NCBI GenBank assembly: GCA_964372465.1
Contig: CAYJRA010000006.1
Coordinates: 1-36,501, forward strand
Length of the DNA: 36,501 nucleotides
From: JAGVVZ01 sp964372465
GTDB taxonomy: Archaea; Aenigmatarchaeota; Aenigmatarchaeia; CG10238-14
Direction of reading: 5' to 3'
In this document: one piece after another, positions 7,114-15,677 of the stretch
How the letters are laid out: every line of letters starts with the position of its first letter
How positions within the stretch are numbered: position 1 is the first letter of the stretch
Notes under the pieces: generated by a model
What the model saw: only the letters and a program-made list of their open reading frames with translations
Told to the model about the DNA's origin: nothing
Databases searched by the model: none
Program-made: the position numbers and the translations under genes

Positions 7114-8245
7114 ACCTTAACGCCTCTATCGGATCAAGTTTAGATGCAAGTGACGCGGGATATAATCCCCCTATCACACCCAAGGTTAATGAAAATAATA
7201 GTGAATAAAAAATCAGTTGAGGAGTTGTTTGGGCAAAAGCCAAACCTGAAGATAAAATTTTTATAGAAAGGCTGCCGATTTCACCCAACCCGACTCCTAT
7301 CAAGCCACCAATCAAACTCAGAATTGCTGATTCTATAAGTATCTGTCTTATCACAAATCCGTTTGTCGCGCCTACTGCTTTCAGTATGCCTATCTCTCTT
7401 CTTCTTTCCATGACTGACATTATCATGGTATTCATGACACCCAACCCTCCTACTATAGCAGAAATGGCTGCAATACCAACTGTGAAAACCCTTATCTGAT
7501 CAATTATGCTGGATATTTGTTTGGCAAACTGTTCTGTTGTCGTTGCTGTTATTTCATCAACACTTTCTTCAATATTCTTTGCTACATCTCCAACATCATC
7601 AATGCTGTTGGGAATAACTATCACAAGACTGTAATAATCCCTGTTTGTAACTTCCTTTGCAACATCCAATGGAACAATAAAGCCGGAATCAGCACTGGGA
7701 TCTCCCATCTTTTCTATAATACCCTTAACAGTAAATTCAGCATCTTTATAACTCAGTGTATCTCCGACTTTTGCATTCAGTGCATCAGCGAGCGTCTCGC
7801 CTAAAACCACTTCGTAAGAATCTCCATCCTCTAGCAAATCACCGTCTTTTATTTTGACGTTTTCAGTAACATACAATTCAATTTTGGATGGCTCAATGCC
7901 TGTAAAAAATATCGTGGGTTGGCCGAATTTTTGGTTGTCATCTACATAACCAAAGTCCATAATAATTCTACCAGCATCCTTCACACCATCCACTTTCTCT
8001 ATTTCCTCGGCCGTTGCCCCGGTTATCTTACTTGAAGCCATTCCAGCAAATAGTGGTTGGTTTGACTTTTGCATAACTGTTATCATACCACTAGCTGATT
8101 CTAAACTTTTAGTTATCGAAACTTGCAGACCTTCAGAAATTGAGCCCAAAGCCACAATGGCAGCTATGCCAATAGCTATGCCTATTACTGTTAAAAGCGT
8201 TCTTGTCTTTTGCCTCATTATGTCTTTTATTGCCAGTTCAAACAT
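7106..8245 (-). CDS. ABC transporter permease, MacB/FtsX family
   Basis: A 379-aa permease with MacB topology. It has an N-terminal membrane helix (LLTVIGIAIGIAAIVALGSI), a large extracytoplasmic domain (about residues 50-250, with VVLGETLADAL and the GIEP segment) and three C-terminal helices, the first containing GGLGVMNTM followed by SVMERRREIGILKAVGA. This last motif is the hallmark coupling helix of FtsX/MacB proteins. The ATG at 8245 (MFELAIKD) is preferred to one 21 codons upstream because it lies 19-30 bases after a TATA box and the family begins there. First gene of the operon. Confidence 0.9.
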   Translation of the reverse strand: MFELAIKDIMRQKTRTLLTVIGIAIGIAAIVALGSISEGLQVSITKSLESASGMITVMQKSNQPLFAGMASSKITGATAEEIEKVDGVKDAGRIIMDFGYVDDNQKFGQPTIFFTGIEPSKIELYVTENVKIKDGDLLEDGDSYEVVLGETLADALNAKVGDTLSYKDAEFTVKGIIEKMGDPSADSGFIVPLDVAKEVTNRDYYSLVIVIPNSIDDVGDVAKNIEESVDEITATTTEQFAKQISSIIDQIRVFTVGIAAISAIVGGLGVMNTMIMSVMERRREIGILKAVGATNGFVIRQILIESAILSLIGGLIGVGLGEIGSLSIKILSSGLAFAQTTPQLIFYSLLFSLTLGVIGGLYPASLASKLDPIEALRYE

Positions 8246-8263
8246 GATTATCAGTTGTTTATC

Positions 8264-8275
8264 TAAAATTATAAA
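8264..8275 (-). promoter_or_regulatory. TATA box of the ABC exporter operon
   Basis: On the minus strand this reads TTTATAATTTTA, ending 19 bases before the ATG at 8245, which has no Shine-Dalgarno. The arrangement indicates a leaderless transcript beginning at or close to that ATG. Confidence 0.5.
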
Positions 8276-8371
8276 TAAAAAGTTGACTGGTGTTCTCTCA
8301 CTCATCATCCCTCTGATTATTCAATAACAAATTTCATATATTGTAGAAATAAAAGTTGAATTTATACTTTT

Positions 8372-9499
8372 ATGCAACCTATTTTATTTATGGATAACTT
8401 AACGAGAAAAAATATTCATGAATATGCAAGAAGAATAGCTGGTGATATAAGAGGACGTACAAGAATAGAAAATTTCGGAATAGGTATTATTACAGGAACT
8501 GGTGGAAGACCGCTTACTGAAGCTATAGCTGGTGCAAGTCTTGATAAAGATTCAATTGGAGGTGCAATAGAATCTAGATCTATAATACCGTATAGTCAAT
8601 TATCAATACCTGGTGCTCAAATACTTGGACAGGCCGGGATGTTCGCACCTTCTGAGTTTAAGTTGCCCGACGGGAGTCATGTCGCTTGTTTCTTTGGAAG
8701 ATCGCATTTATACGGATTCTCTGCAGATGAAGAAAAATTGCCTCTTGAGGATAGGGTATTATATAATGCACTACTTCCTCTAATAATTCATTATCTTTTA
8801 AAAGAAGATGGTATTTTTATAACAACAAGAGCAGCCGGCGGCGGTGTTCATGCAGAAAGAGAAGGTAAAATATTGCGTCCGAGAGACATAGGTGTTGTAT
8901 CTGGAATATATGCACCGGATTTCGATGTTGCAGAATATGTTGGTTCCGGGTTTCTTGATAGAAAACACATGCCAAATCAGGAAATGGTAGATAAATTTAA
9001 ACAAGCATCAGAAATAGCCGGTATACCAGTATATAATGGTACGTTGTGGCAACCACTAGGACCAAGTTTTGAAACAGGGCACCAGTACATAGATATGTTT
9101 GTGGGTGGTATACCGCTTGTATGTATTGGTGATAGAGAACCTGATATTGGATTTGCCGCAGAGATGTATTCTGGAAGAAAAGAACCAAGACGAGACCTTC
9201 ATATATGTTTAGTTTCTGATTCTGCAGTACCAACATTAGAGGAACTCAGAAATCATATGGGATCCCTTCTTGGAAACACTTCCAGATTTAATGATTGTAG
9301 TAAATTATACCCATTATTAGAAAATTATATCAGAGAATGTGGTGGGAAACTGCCTGTAGTCACGCATGAAGAAAATCTCAGAAATGCAGAAGCTACTATG
9401 GGCAACGTCATGGAAATATTACATCACATGATTGGAGAATTATATGGAATTCGAAATATAGAATATAAAAGTGGTAACTTCCTTAGATATAGACAATAA
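8372..9499 (+). CDS. Purine nucleoside phosphorylase / MTA phosphorylase family protein, divergent
   Basis: A 375-aa protein of the PNP/UDP phosphorylase family (usually 250-290 aa). Family elements in order are a glycine loop IITGTGG, IPYSQLSIPGAQ (the IP...PGH region of PNPs), GRSHLYGFS (GRFHxYEG), TRAAGGGVHA (TNAAGG), GTLWQPLGPSFET (GxYxxxxGPxFET) and IGDREPDIGFAAEM. These place phosphate and nucleoside binding in the usual order. The GTGG loop recalls methylthioadenosine phosphorylase, so nucleoside or MTA phosphorolysis is the best guess, but substitutions and a long C-terminus make the substrate uncertain. An ATG at 8390 lies about 29 bases after a TTTATAC box and may be the true leaderless start. 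Confidence 0.75.
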   Translation: MQPILFMDNLTRKNIHEYARRIAGDIRGRTRIENFGIGIITGTGGRPLTEAIAGASLDKDSIGGAIESRSIIPYSQLSIPGAQILGQAGMFAPSEFKLPDGSHVACFFGRSHLYGFSADEEKLPLEDRVLYNALLPLIIHYLLKEDGIFITTRAAGGGVHAEREGKILRPRDIGVVSGIYAPDFDVAEYVGSGFLDRKHMPNQEMVDKFKQASEIAGIPVYNGTLWQPLGPSFETGHQYIDMFVGGIPLVCIGDREPDIGFAAEMYSGRKEPRRDLHICLVSDSAVPTLEELRNHMGSLLGNTSRFNDCSKLYPLLENYIRECGGKLPVVTHEENLRNAEATMGNVMEILHHMIGELYGIRNIEYKSGNFLRYRQ

Positions 9500-9579
9500 T
9501 TAACAAAACAACGAAATAAATTTTCTCTCTATAGGAAAATAGAAAATCATAATAAATGTAAACTCTTAATTATTTCTTG

Positions 9580-9909
9580 ATGCCAAATCAAAATCACTAT
9601 CCTTTGAGAAAGATAATAGAGATAGATCCGGAAAATGACTTTAAAGTCAAAATTATAGGAATTGTTGTTGATAAGAAAGATGATACTGTCGTTGTGGATG
9701 ACGGCACGAATAAAGTGAGGGTTTTCGTTGATTTACCAGAAACTTTGGAAAAGGTGAATATGAACCAGTTAATAGCTGTTTTTGGAGCAACAATACCAAC
9801 AGATTTTGGTGTTGATATTAAAGCCAGTGTGATCCAGAATCTCACGGGCTTGGATATAAATCTTTATAAAAAAGTAGAAGAATTGTATAACAAATGGGGT
9901 GTTAATTAA
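9580..9909 (+). CDS. Small OB-fold nucleic-acid-binding protein (RPA-like)
   Basis: A 109-aa protein. The core (DFKVKIIGIVVDKKDDTVVVDDGTNKVRVFVDLPE, shown here as blocks FKVKIIGIVVDKK and DTVVVDDGTNKVRV) has the strand pattern of an OB fold, followed by QLIAVFGATIP. It resembles single-OB RPA subunits or other ssDNA-binding accessory proteins. The ATG at 9580 follows a TTG one codon earlier. The stop overlaps the PCNA start by one base (TAATG), so it is co-translated with the clamp, which favours a replication role. Confidence 0.62.
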   Translation: MPNQNHYPLRKIIEIDPENDFKVKIIGIVVDKKDDTVVVDDGTNKVRVFVDLPETLEKVNMNQLIAVFGATIPTDFGVDIKASVIQNLTGLDINLYKKVEELYNKWGVN

Positions 9910-10658
9910 TGTTTAAGGCAACTATTGCAAATACTGAGTTGTTGAAAGATGCCATTTCAACGGTTGGAGAACTTATAGATGAAGGTATTTTTAAAGTTAA
10001 TAAGACCGGATTGAGCTTAACGGCGGCTGACAGGGCAATGGTCGCTGTCGTAGATCTTAAATTACCGCCTACCATATTCGAGCAATTTGAAGTTGAAAAT
10101 GAAAAATTGATACCTATCAATATCACTAACTTTGTATCCGTGCTTAAGAGGGCTACTAGCGGGGATAAAATTTCTATGGAGTTGAAGGACAATAAGCTGG
10201 ATGTGATTATGAAAGGTGAATCCACAAGAAGATTTACCGTGCCTTTACTGGACATATCACAAGATGAGATTCCTCCTATTGATCAGTTGGATTTTAAAGC
10301 AAAGGTGAAATTGAAATCAGATGTTCTGAAAGATGGGGTTGACGATGCAGAAGTTGTATCAGATTCTGTCGTGTTTGAAGCAAGCAAAGAATTATTTAAT
10401 ATAAAGTCATCGGGCGACATAAGCTCCACTGAATTGATGTTAAAGAAAGACGACCAGCCATTAATAGATTTACAGGCGAGAGAAACTTCAAGGGCGAGAT
10501 ATCCTATAGACTATTTGAAAAAAATGATGAAAGCCTCGAAGCTGGCGGATGAAGTAACGGTTATGTGGTCCAAAGATTATCCGATGAAGCTAAGCTTCAA
10601 AGACATGGATAAAATTGAACTGAATTTTATTTTAGCACCACGTGTGCAGGAAGAGTAA
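9909..10658 (+). CDS. pcn: DNA polymerase sliding clamp PCNA
   Basis: A 249-aa PCNA of standard length. It has two repeated clamp domains: FKATIANTELLKDAISTVGELIDEG at the N-terminus, the TAADRAMVAVVDLKL strand pair, FVSVLKRA, the interdomain connector DISQDEIPPIDQLDF and the C-terminal LKLSF/NFILAPR strands. The ring tethers polymerase, ligase and nucleases to DNA. It ends in PRVQEE, slightly beyond the usual LAPR tail. It is coupled to the OB-fold gene just upstream. Confidence 0.95.
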   Translation: MFKATIANTELLKDAISTVGELIDEGIFKVNKTGLSLTAADRAMVAVVDLKLPPTIFEQFEVENEKLIPINITNFVSVLKRATSGDKISMELKDNKLDVIMKGESTRRFTVPLLDISQDEIPPIDQLDFKAKVKLKSDVLKDGVDDAEVVSDSVVFEASKELFNIKSSGDISSTELMLKKDDQPLIDLQARETSRARYPIDYLKKMMKASKLADEVTVMWSKDYPMKLSFKDMDKIELNFILAPRVQEE

Positions 10659-10720
10659 AATTGTGATAATGCTGATGGGATATTAAAAATAATCAACTGT
10701 ATATCATAATGACTTAAAAA

Positions 10721-11698
10721 TTAATATCTTCGTTGGCCAACAAAAGGAACTTGTTGTTTTACAGGAAAATCACCCAAAACTCTTTCCTTAAATCTCGTAT
10801 ATTGTTTATAGTTCAGCCTCAACATTCTTCTTACTTGATTTACTACATGATTAGTTCTTTCAGTAAACAATCTATGCGTTTCAAATTCACCCAATTCTCT
10901 AACACCTTGTTCAAATTCTCTATCCCTTCTAGCATATTCAATAAATCCTATGCAATCAGCACCGAAAAATGCACTTTGAAACCATCCACCCGAAGCAACT
11001 AAATTTAATAAATTAGACGCTAATCTTCTTCTATCCGCCCATGCATGAACATCCGATAGATATACCACGTCATATCCCCCTTCAACTGAAGGATAAAAAT
11101 CTTCTATTTTACCACAAGAGAAATGAAAAACGCCACTCATTACCGAGTCTCTTAAAGATCTATACCAAGGTTCATGCTCTAAGAAAAAGTGCCTTAAATT
11201 ATATGGAGTCAAAAATTCTTGAGAAAACCTTTCCTCGTTTGATACATCTCTCTTACATACAAAAAATTTTGCTAATTCTTCAACATCTATGTCATATGTT
11301 TCTAGATATCTGAGAAACTCTGGGAAAAGCATCATTACGTAATCTAAACCTTTAACGACATCATCAAAACTTTTACCAAACATGTGTTGTTTAAACTCTT
11401 CAGAAGTGCTATATCTACAAACATTTGCTAGTTTATACGCTACATATATATTTTGTCCTGATTTAAAATCAACAAAATCCACTCTTCCAATTCTATTATA
11501 TAAAGATGCGATGTAATCTAGAATTTGACCAGCCGCCGTTATAGCAAGAACGTTGGGATATCTAACACCTTGTTCATCAAGATCAAATATTGTTGGAAGA
11601 ACTTCTAGGGGGTAAACACCTGTCTCTGTGGTCCAAAGAAAATTAACTTGTTTTCTATACCTTTCCTCTGGTTTTACCGGGCTACTTAGATCTAGCAT
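10721..11698 (-). CDS. BtaA-like (DUF3419) SAM-dependent 3-amino-3-carboxypropyl transferase candidate
   Basis: A 325-aa Rossmann-fold protein. Segments match the DUF3419/BtaA pattern: VLAITAAGQILDYIAS (the ITSxGxNxLDYL loop that binds SAM), RVDFVDFKSGQNIYVAYKLANV (VDxNPxQNxLxxLK), EEFKQHMFGKS, and later DVVYLSDVHAWADRRRL with NLVASGG. BtaA moves the 3-amino-3-carboxypropyl group of SAM to diacylglycerol in betaine lipid synthesis and releases methylthioadenosine. The substrate here is unknown and the usual Asn of the N-P motif is replaced (KSGQN). A TATA-like TTTTATTTATG precedes the ATG. It is divergent from the sodium symporter gene. Confidence 0.6.
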   Translation of the reverse strand: MLDLSSPVKPEERYRKQVNFLWTTETGVYPLEVLPTIFDLDEQGVRYPNVLAITAAGQILDYIASLYNRIGRVDFVDFKSGQNIYVAYKLANVCRYSTSEEFKQHMFGKSFDDVVKGLDYVMMLFPEFLRYLETYDIDVEELAKFFVCKRDVSNEERFSQEFLTPYNLRHFFLEHEPWYRSLRDSVMSGVFHFSCGKIEDFYPSVEGGYDVVYLSDVHAWADRRRLASNLLNLVASGGWFQSAFFGADCIGFIEYARRDREFEQGVRELGEFETHRLFTERTNHVVNQVRRMLRLNYKQYTRFKERVLGDFPVKQQVPFVGQRRY

Positions 11699-11772
11699 GA
11701 ATCATAAATAAAACTAAAAGATTAAAACACAATGGAACATAAAATCCTTATTAAAAAAAACAATAATATATT

Positions 11773-13098
11773 ATGGATCGCGAAGAATGGGGAAGCAGAC
11801 TAGGATTTATAGCAGCTGCTCTAGGCTCTTCTATCGGAATAGGAAATATTTGGAGATTCCCGTATATAATGAGTTTGAACGGAGGCGGGGCGTTTCTAAT
11901 TCCATATATAGTTGCCGTGTTATTTTTTGGTATTCCACTATTGCTTATAGAGTTATCAACTGGTAGAAGATTCCGTGAATCAATACTAGGATCGTTTAAA
12001 AAAATAAATCCAAAAATGAAGATTTTAGGGTGGATACCCACTATAACAATTTTTCTTATTTTAAGCTATTATGTCGTTGTGGTGGGGTGGATGTTAACAT
12101 ATTTCATCAATGCTACAATAGGCCAATTTCACGGATTTCAAGAATTTTCCAGAAGCCACCTGCCTTTATTATCCACTCTAGTAACTCTTATGATAATACT
12201 ATTGACATGCACCCACAATATAAAAGACGGCGTCGAAAGAATATCGAAAATATTATTGCCCATTCTTTTCTTGCTGCTTTTCATTTTAGCAATCAAAACC
12301 CTGTCTTTCCCAAATTCCATAGAAGGGATAAAGACCTATTTCACACCAGACTTCTCGAAACTGTCCGATCTAAAAATCTGGTTATATGCCTTTGGTCAAG
12401 CCCTGTTTTCGATAGGCGTTGGTTATGGCATAATGATAACATATGGCAGCTATCTAAACAAGAGAGAGGATATTCCATACCTGACGAATCTAATAGTATT
12501 TTCTGATACTTTGGTGGCGTTGGTTGGTGGATTGATAATTTTTGCCACAATATACTCATTTGGTCTGCCAATATCCGAAGGTCCGCACCTGGCTTTTGTT
12601 GTTCTGGTAACAATATTCCAAGAAATATCCTTGGGGGCTGTGATTGGCTCTATGTTCTTTGCTCTTTTATTTGTGGCCGGAATAACATCTGCCATTTCAA
12701 TGATGGAAACATTGGTTTCAAATCTGGTTGATGAGTACAAATTCAAAAGAGCCAAAGCAGGCTTGTTGATATTTATTTTATTGCTACTATTCAGCATCCC
12801 GGTTTCCCTGACATACACAAAATGGTTCAGAATAAATCTGTTAGAAATCATGGACTTTTATTCCGGAACACTATTAACATTATTATCGGGGGCGGTGATT
12901 GCTTACGTTATAGGCTGGTATTGGAATCCCCGCGCCTTATTGACAGAAATTAATATTAGATTTCAACTCGGTCTGAAGACAATAGAAAATTATATAAAAT
13001 ATTTTGTGGAATATGCGATAATAATTAATTTGGTAAAGTATGTAATACCATTTACTTTATTGCTAATATTTGTCTCAAGGATTATTGGAATTATTTAA
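11773..13098 (+). CDS. Na+-dependent symporter, SNF/NSS family
   Basis: A 441-aa polytopic membrane protein of the neurotransmitter:sodium symporter family. The N-terminus carries the classic EEWGSRLGFIAAALGSSIGIGNIWRFPY, here seen as WGSRLGFIAAALGSSIG and GNIWRFPYIMSLNGGGAFLIPY: the unwound TM1 with Na+ and substrate sites. It continues with TM2 GIPLLLIELSTGRR and about nine more hydrophobic segments, including GQALFSIGVGYGIMITYGSY (TM6). NSS proteins import amino acids or related solutes with Na+. Length is close to small prokaryotic members. Substrate unknown. Confidence 0.93.
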   Translation: MDREEWGSRLGFIAAALGSSIGIGNIWRFPYIMSLNGGGAFLIPYIVAVLFFGIPLLLIELSTGRRFRESILGSFKKINPKMKILGWIPTITIFLILSYYVVVVGWMLTYFINATIGQFHGFQEFSRSHLPLLSTLVTLMIILLTCTHNIKDGVERISKILLPILFLLLFILAIKTLSFPNSIEGIKTYFTPDFSKLSDLKIWLYAFGQALFSIGVGYGIMITYGSYLNKREDIPYLTNLIVFSDTLVALVGGLIIFATIYSFGLPISEGPHLAFVVLVTIFQEISLGAVIGSMFFALLFVAGITSAISMMETLVSNLVDEYKFKRAKAGLLIFILLLLFSIPVSLTYTKWFRINLLEIMDFYSGTLLTLLSGAVIAYVIGWYWNPRALLTEINIRFQLGLKTIENYIKYFVEYAIIINLVKYVIPFTLLLIFVSRIIGII

Positions 13099-13119
13099 GT
13101 ATCAAAAAAATACCATGTT

Positions 13120-13425
13120 ATGGTTGTTATGCCGGAATATTATGCCAGATTAAAAATTAAGTTTGTTGGTTATAACGGAGCGGAAGATGAGAAAGAACCA
13201 GCATTCGATGTTTTTAGATCGATATTTGAACGCGATCAGAGTGGTCTTAAAGAAGTCAAACCATATAAATTATATAGAAAAAATGTTGGTATAACAAGGA
13301 TTGGAGTAATTGAAGATGTACCATTACCAGTAAGAATAGAACTAGCGATCGTGGCCTCTGGTATACCATTTCAAAACAGTTATGAAAGTAGCAAAGCCTA
13401 TCAAATTAGCGAAGAATTATTCTAA
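13120..13425 (+). CDS. Hypothetical protein, 101 aa
   Basis: I do not recognise this small soluble protein. It begins MVVMPEYYARLKIKFVGYNG, is rich in Lys, Glu and Tyr, and has beta-like stretches (YARLKIKFVGY, VGITRIGVIEDV, RIELAIVASGI) suggesting a compact alpha/beta domain. A second ATG at 13129 could be the start. It lies 21 bases after the symporter and may be in the same transcript. The stop overlaps the convergent gene by four bases. Confidence 0.6.
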   Translation: MVVMPEYYARLKIKFVGYNGAEDEKEPAFDVFRSIFERDQSGLKEVKPYKLYRKNVGITRIGVIEDVPLPVRIELAIVASGIPFQNSYESSKAYQISEELF

Positions 13426-13865
13426 ACTATATTCACATGCGATTTTCTCATCTCATCGATAAAAAGCCTATAAGTTGGTTGCATTACATTTGTTTTGAAG
13501 TCATTTTCCAATGATGATATTACATCAAAACTTTGCGCATGCAATAAAACATCAATCATCCTCTTCCCGGATTTTTTAACCACATCTACATCAGGCGAAT
13601 ATGTTTTTCCGTATCTTGCTTCAACCAAAGCAATTATCTTATCGATGTTGCTAGCTATTATCGCTTTATATCCATCCAAAAATTTTGGCTGTGATCTTCC
13701 CATCATCTCCCTTCTAAACTCATTTATTTTATTCACAAGATTCCTGTCATCTCCTCTGAGAACCAATCCATCACAATAGTTCAACAGGAATTTTCTTGTG
13801 TCGAAAAGTTCCAATGTGCTAACACACAGGCCAATCGGCTTGATATCGTGCATAGTTATAGACAT
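13422..13865 (-). CDS. Hypothetical protein, 147 aa
   Basis: Family not recognised. From the ATG at 13865 the protein reads MSITMHDIKPIGLCVSTLELF and is mainly helical, with a basic central region and segments such as KIIALVEARYGK and KSGKRMIDVLLHAQSF. An in-frame extension upstream to 13958 is rejected: it overlaps the aIF5B start region on the other strand and contains no family-like sequence. The start is set by GTGGTAGGT just before the ATG and an AT-rich TATA element about 28 bases upstream that is shared with aIF5B. Confidence 0.6.
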   Translation of the reverse strand: MSITMHDIKPIGLCVSTLELFDTRKFLLNYCDGLVLRGDDRNLVNKINEFRREMMGRSQPKFLDGYKAIIASNIDKIIALVEARYGKTYSPDVDVVKKSGKRMIDVLLHAQSFDVISSLENDFKTNVMQPTYRLFIDEMRKSHVNIV

Positions 13866-13885
13866 ACCTACCACTAATATATTAG

Positions 13886-13900
13886 ATATTTTAAAAATAT
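13886..13900. promoter_or_regulatory. Shared bidirectional TATA element between aIF5B and the 147-aa gene
   Basis: ATATTTTAAAAATAT is nearly palindromic and lies about equally far (27-28 bases) from the minus-strand ATG at 13865 and the plus-strand ATG at 13920. A perfect 12-bp palindrome, CTAATATATTAG, lies at 13874-13885 beside it and could be an operator. Both genes would then be transcribed divergently from one 54-base intergenic region, aIF5B as a nearly leaderless mRNA. Confidence 0.5.
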
Positions 13901-13919
13901 AAGATGTTAAGTGATTGGA

Positions 13920-15677
13920 ATGGCAACAAGACAACCCATTGTGTCGGTCCTCGGACATTAGCCGCCATTAAAGCTAACCGAAAATGTCGACCATGGGAAA
14001 ACCAGTCTATTAGATTCGATTAGAGGCAGTGCGGTAAATCTCGGGGAACCTGGTAAAATCACTCAGCATATTGGCGCCAGTTTTGTGCCAATTGAAAACG
14101 TCAAAAAAACTTGTGGTGATTTACTAACACGATCTAAAATAGAAATAACAATACCCGGACTATTATTCATTGATACACCCGGCCATGAGGCCTTCACAAC
14201 TCTCAGAAGAAGGGGCGGATCCGTGGCTGATCTAGCTATTTTAGTCATAGACATGAACGAGGGTTTTCAACCGCAAACAGATGAGAGCCTTAACTTTCTC
14301 AAGCAATTCAAAACTCCTTTCGTAGTTGCAGCGACCAAGGTTGACTTAATTCATGGCTGGCAATCAAATAAAACAACATGCTTTCTGGAAAGTTTCCAAA
14401 AACAAAGCCCGAAAATACAGGATGAAACTGAACGGCAACTGTATAACATTGTTTCCCAGCTTGCAGAAAGGGAGTTTGAATCAGAGAGATTTGATAGGAT
14501 ATCGGATTTTAAGAAACAAGTAGCAATCGTGCCGTGTTCAGCAAAAACAGGTGAGGGAATAGCTGAATTGCTGATGACTCTAGCTGGATTGGCTCAAAGA
14601 TTCTTGAAGGATAAACTAGAATTGTCTAAGGAAGGGAGGGGCACAGTACTTGAAGTTAAAGAAGTGAAGGGTTTGGGAATGACGATTGATGTAATTCTTT
14701 ATGATGGTAGTGTTAAAGTTGGTGACTATCTTGTCATAGGTAGTGAGAAGCCGTTGGTTTCAAAAATTAAAGCACTGTTGAGACCGCCTGCATTAAAGGA
14801 ATTGAGAGTCGAAAAAAAATTTGACAGCATAAAAGAAATAAATGCTGCAGCAGGAATTAAAATTTCTGCACCAGATCTGGAAGGTGTTATTGCTGGTAGC
14901 CCGATAATTTTTGTCTCATCTGAAAAAGATCTAGAAAAGGCTAAAGAAATGGCACAACAAGAAGTCCAAATCATAGAATTCAAAAAGGATTTGGAAGGTG
15001 TTGTTGCCAAGGCAGATACCTTGGGCAGTTTGGAAGCTCTGATAAAAATTCTGAATGATAATGAAATACCGATTAAGAAAGCGGAAATAGGAAATGCAAA
15101 CAAGCAGGATGTCATAGAACTTGCTGCAGGAAAAGATGATACAAGAAAAGTTCTATTATGCTTCAATGTTGATCTGCAGCCAGAAGCAGAAACGCTGGTT
15201 AGAGAGAATAAAATCCCTGTATTCAAAAGCAATATAATATACAGAATAATTGAAGATTACAAAAAATGGGTGCAGGACAAAACTGAGAGAATAAAAGCGG
15301 AGAAGCTGGAATCAATAATAAGACCGTGCAGAGTGAGAATTATTCCTGGATTTGTTTTTAGGAACAGGCAACCCGCTATATTCGGGGTTGAAGTTTTGGA
15401 AGGTGTGCTGAAAGTCAATACGCCGATGAGTCTAGAAAATGGAAGGGATGTGGGTAAAGTCAAACAAATACAAAAAGAAGGCAAAAATGTTGATATGATC
15501 AGAACAGGCGATAAAGCTGCCATATCAATGGACGAACCGACTATCGGAAGGCAAATAAATGAAGGTGATATGTTGATCTCTGTTATTACGTCGCACAATT
15601 TAAAAGTGATAAAAGAAGTGCTGGATAAATTGCAAGATGATGAAAAATCACTTCTTATGAAGTGGAGCATGATGTAA
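13920..15677 (+). CDS. infB: Translation initiation factor aIF5B (IF-2 homologue), interrupted by a 27-nt intron
   Basis: This is the GTPase that promotes ribosomal subunit joining. The gene reads join(13920-13956, 13984-15677), giving 576 aa, normal for archaeal aIF5B. Exon 1 encodes MATRQPIVSVLG plus the first base of His. After removal of 13957-13983 the sequence continues H-VDHGKTSLLDSIRG, restoring the G1 P-loop. Later motifs are G2 near KITQHIGAS, G3 DTPGHEAF, G4 ATKVD (Thr in place of the usual Asn) and G5 CSAKTGEG, then the beta-barrel and C-terminal domains. Unspliced, a TAG at 13959 ends translation after 13 codons. The next usable in-frame start, a GTG at 14085, would lack the P-loop and switch I, which is not credible for an essential factor. 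Confidence 0.92.
13957..13983 (+). other. Putative bulge-helix-bulge intron in aIF5B mRNA (27 nt)
   Basis: The fold has the archaeal splicing-endonuclease layout. TCGG (13951-13954, exon) pairs with CCGA (13978-13981, intron) as the central 4-bp helix. The two 3-nt bulges are ACA (13955-13957) and AAA (13982-13984). The inner helix is TTAGC/GCTAA (13958-13962 with 13973-13977) around a 10-base loop. Cutting each bulge between its second and third base removes 27 nt and joins C to AT, recreating the His codon of GHVDHGKT. The outer exon-exon helix is weak, so the motif is of the relaxed type. The intron holds an in-frame TAG. Confidence 0.87.

Noticed and set aside
13866..13958. N-terminal extension of the minus-strand 147-aa gene
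   Set aside because: It would overlap aIF5B exon 1 and the shared promoter; a better start with a purine-rich ribosome site exists at 13865.
14085..15677. Reading aIF5B as a 530-aa protein from the GTG at 14085
   Set aside because: It removes the P-loop and switch I of an essential GTPase, while the family N-terminus is present upstream and is restored by removing the 27-nt BHB insert.
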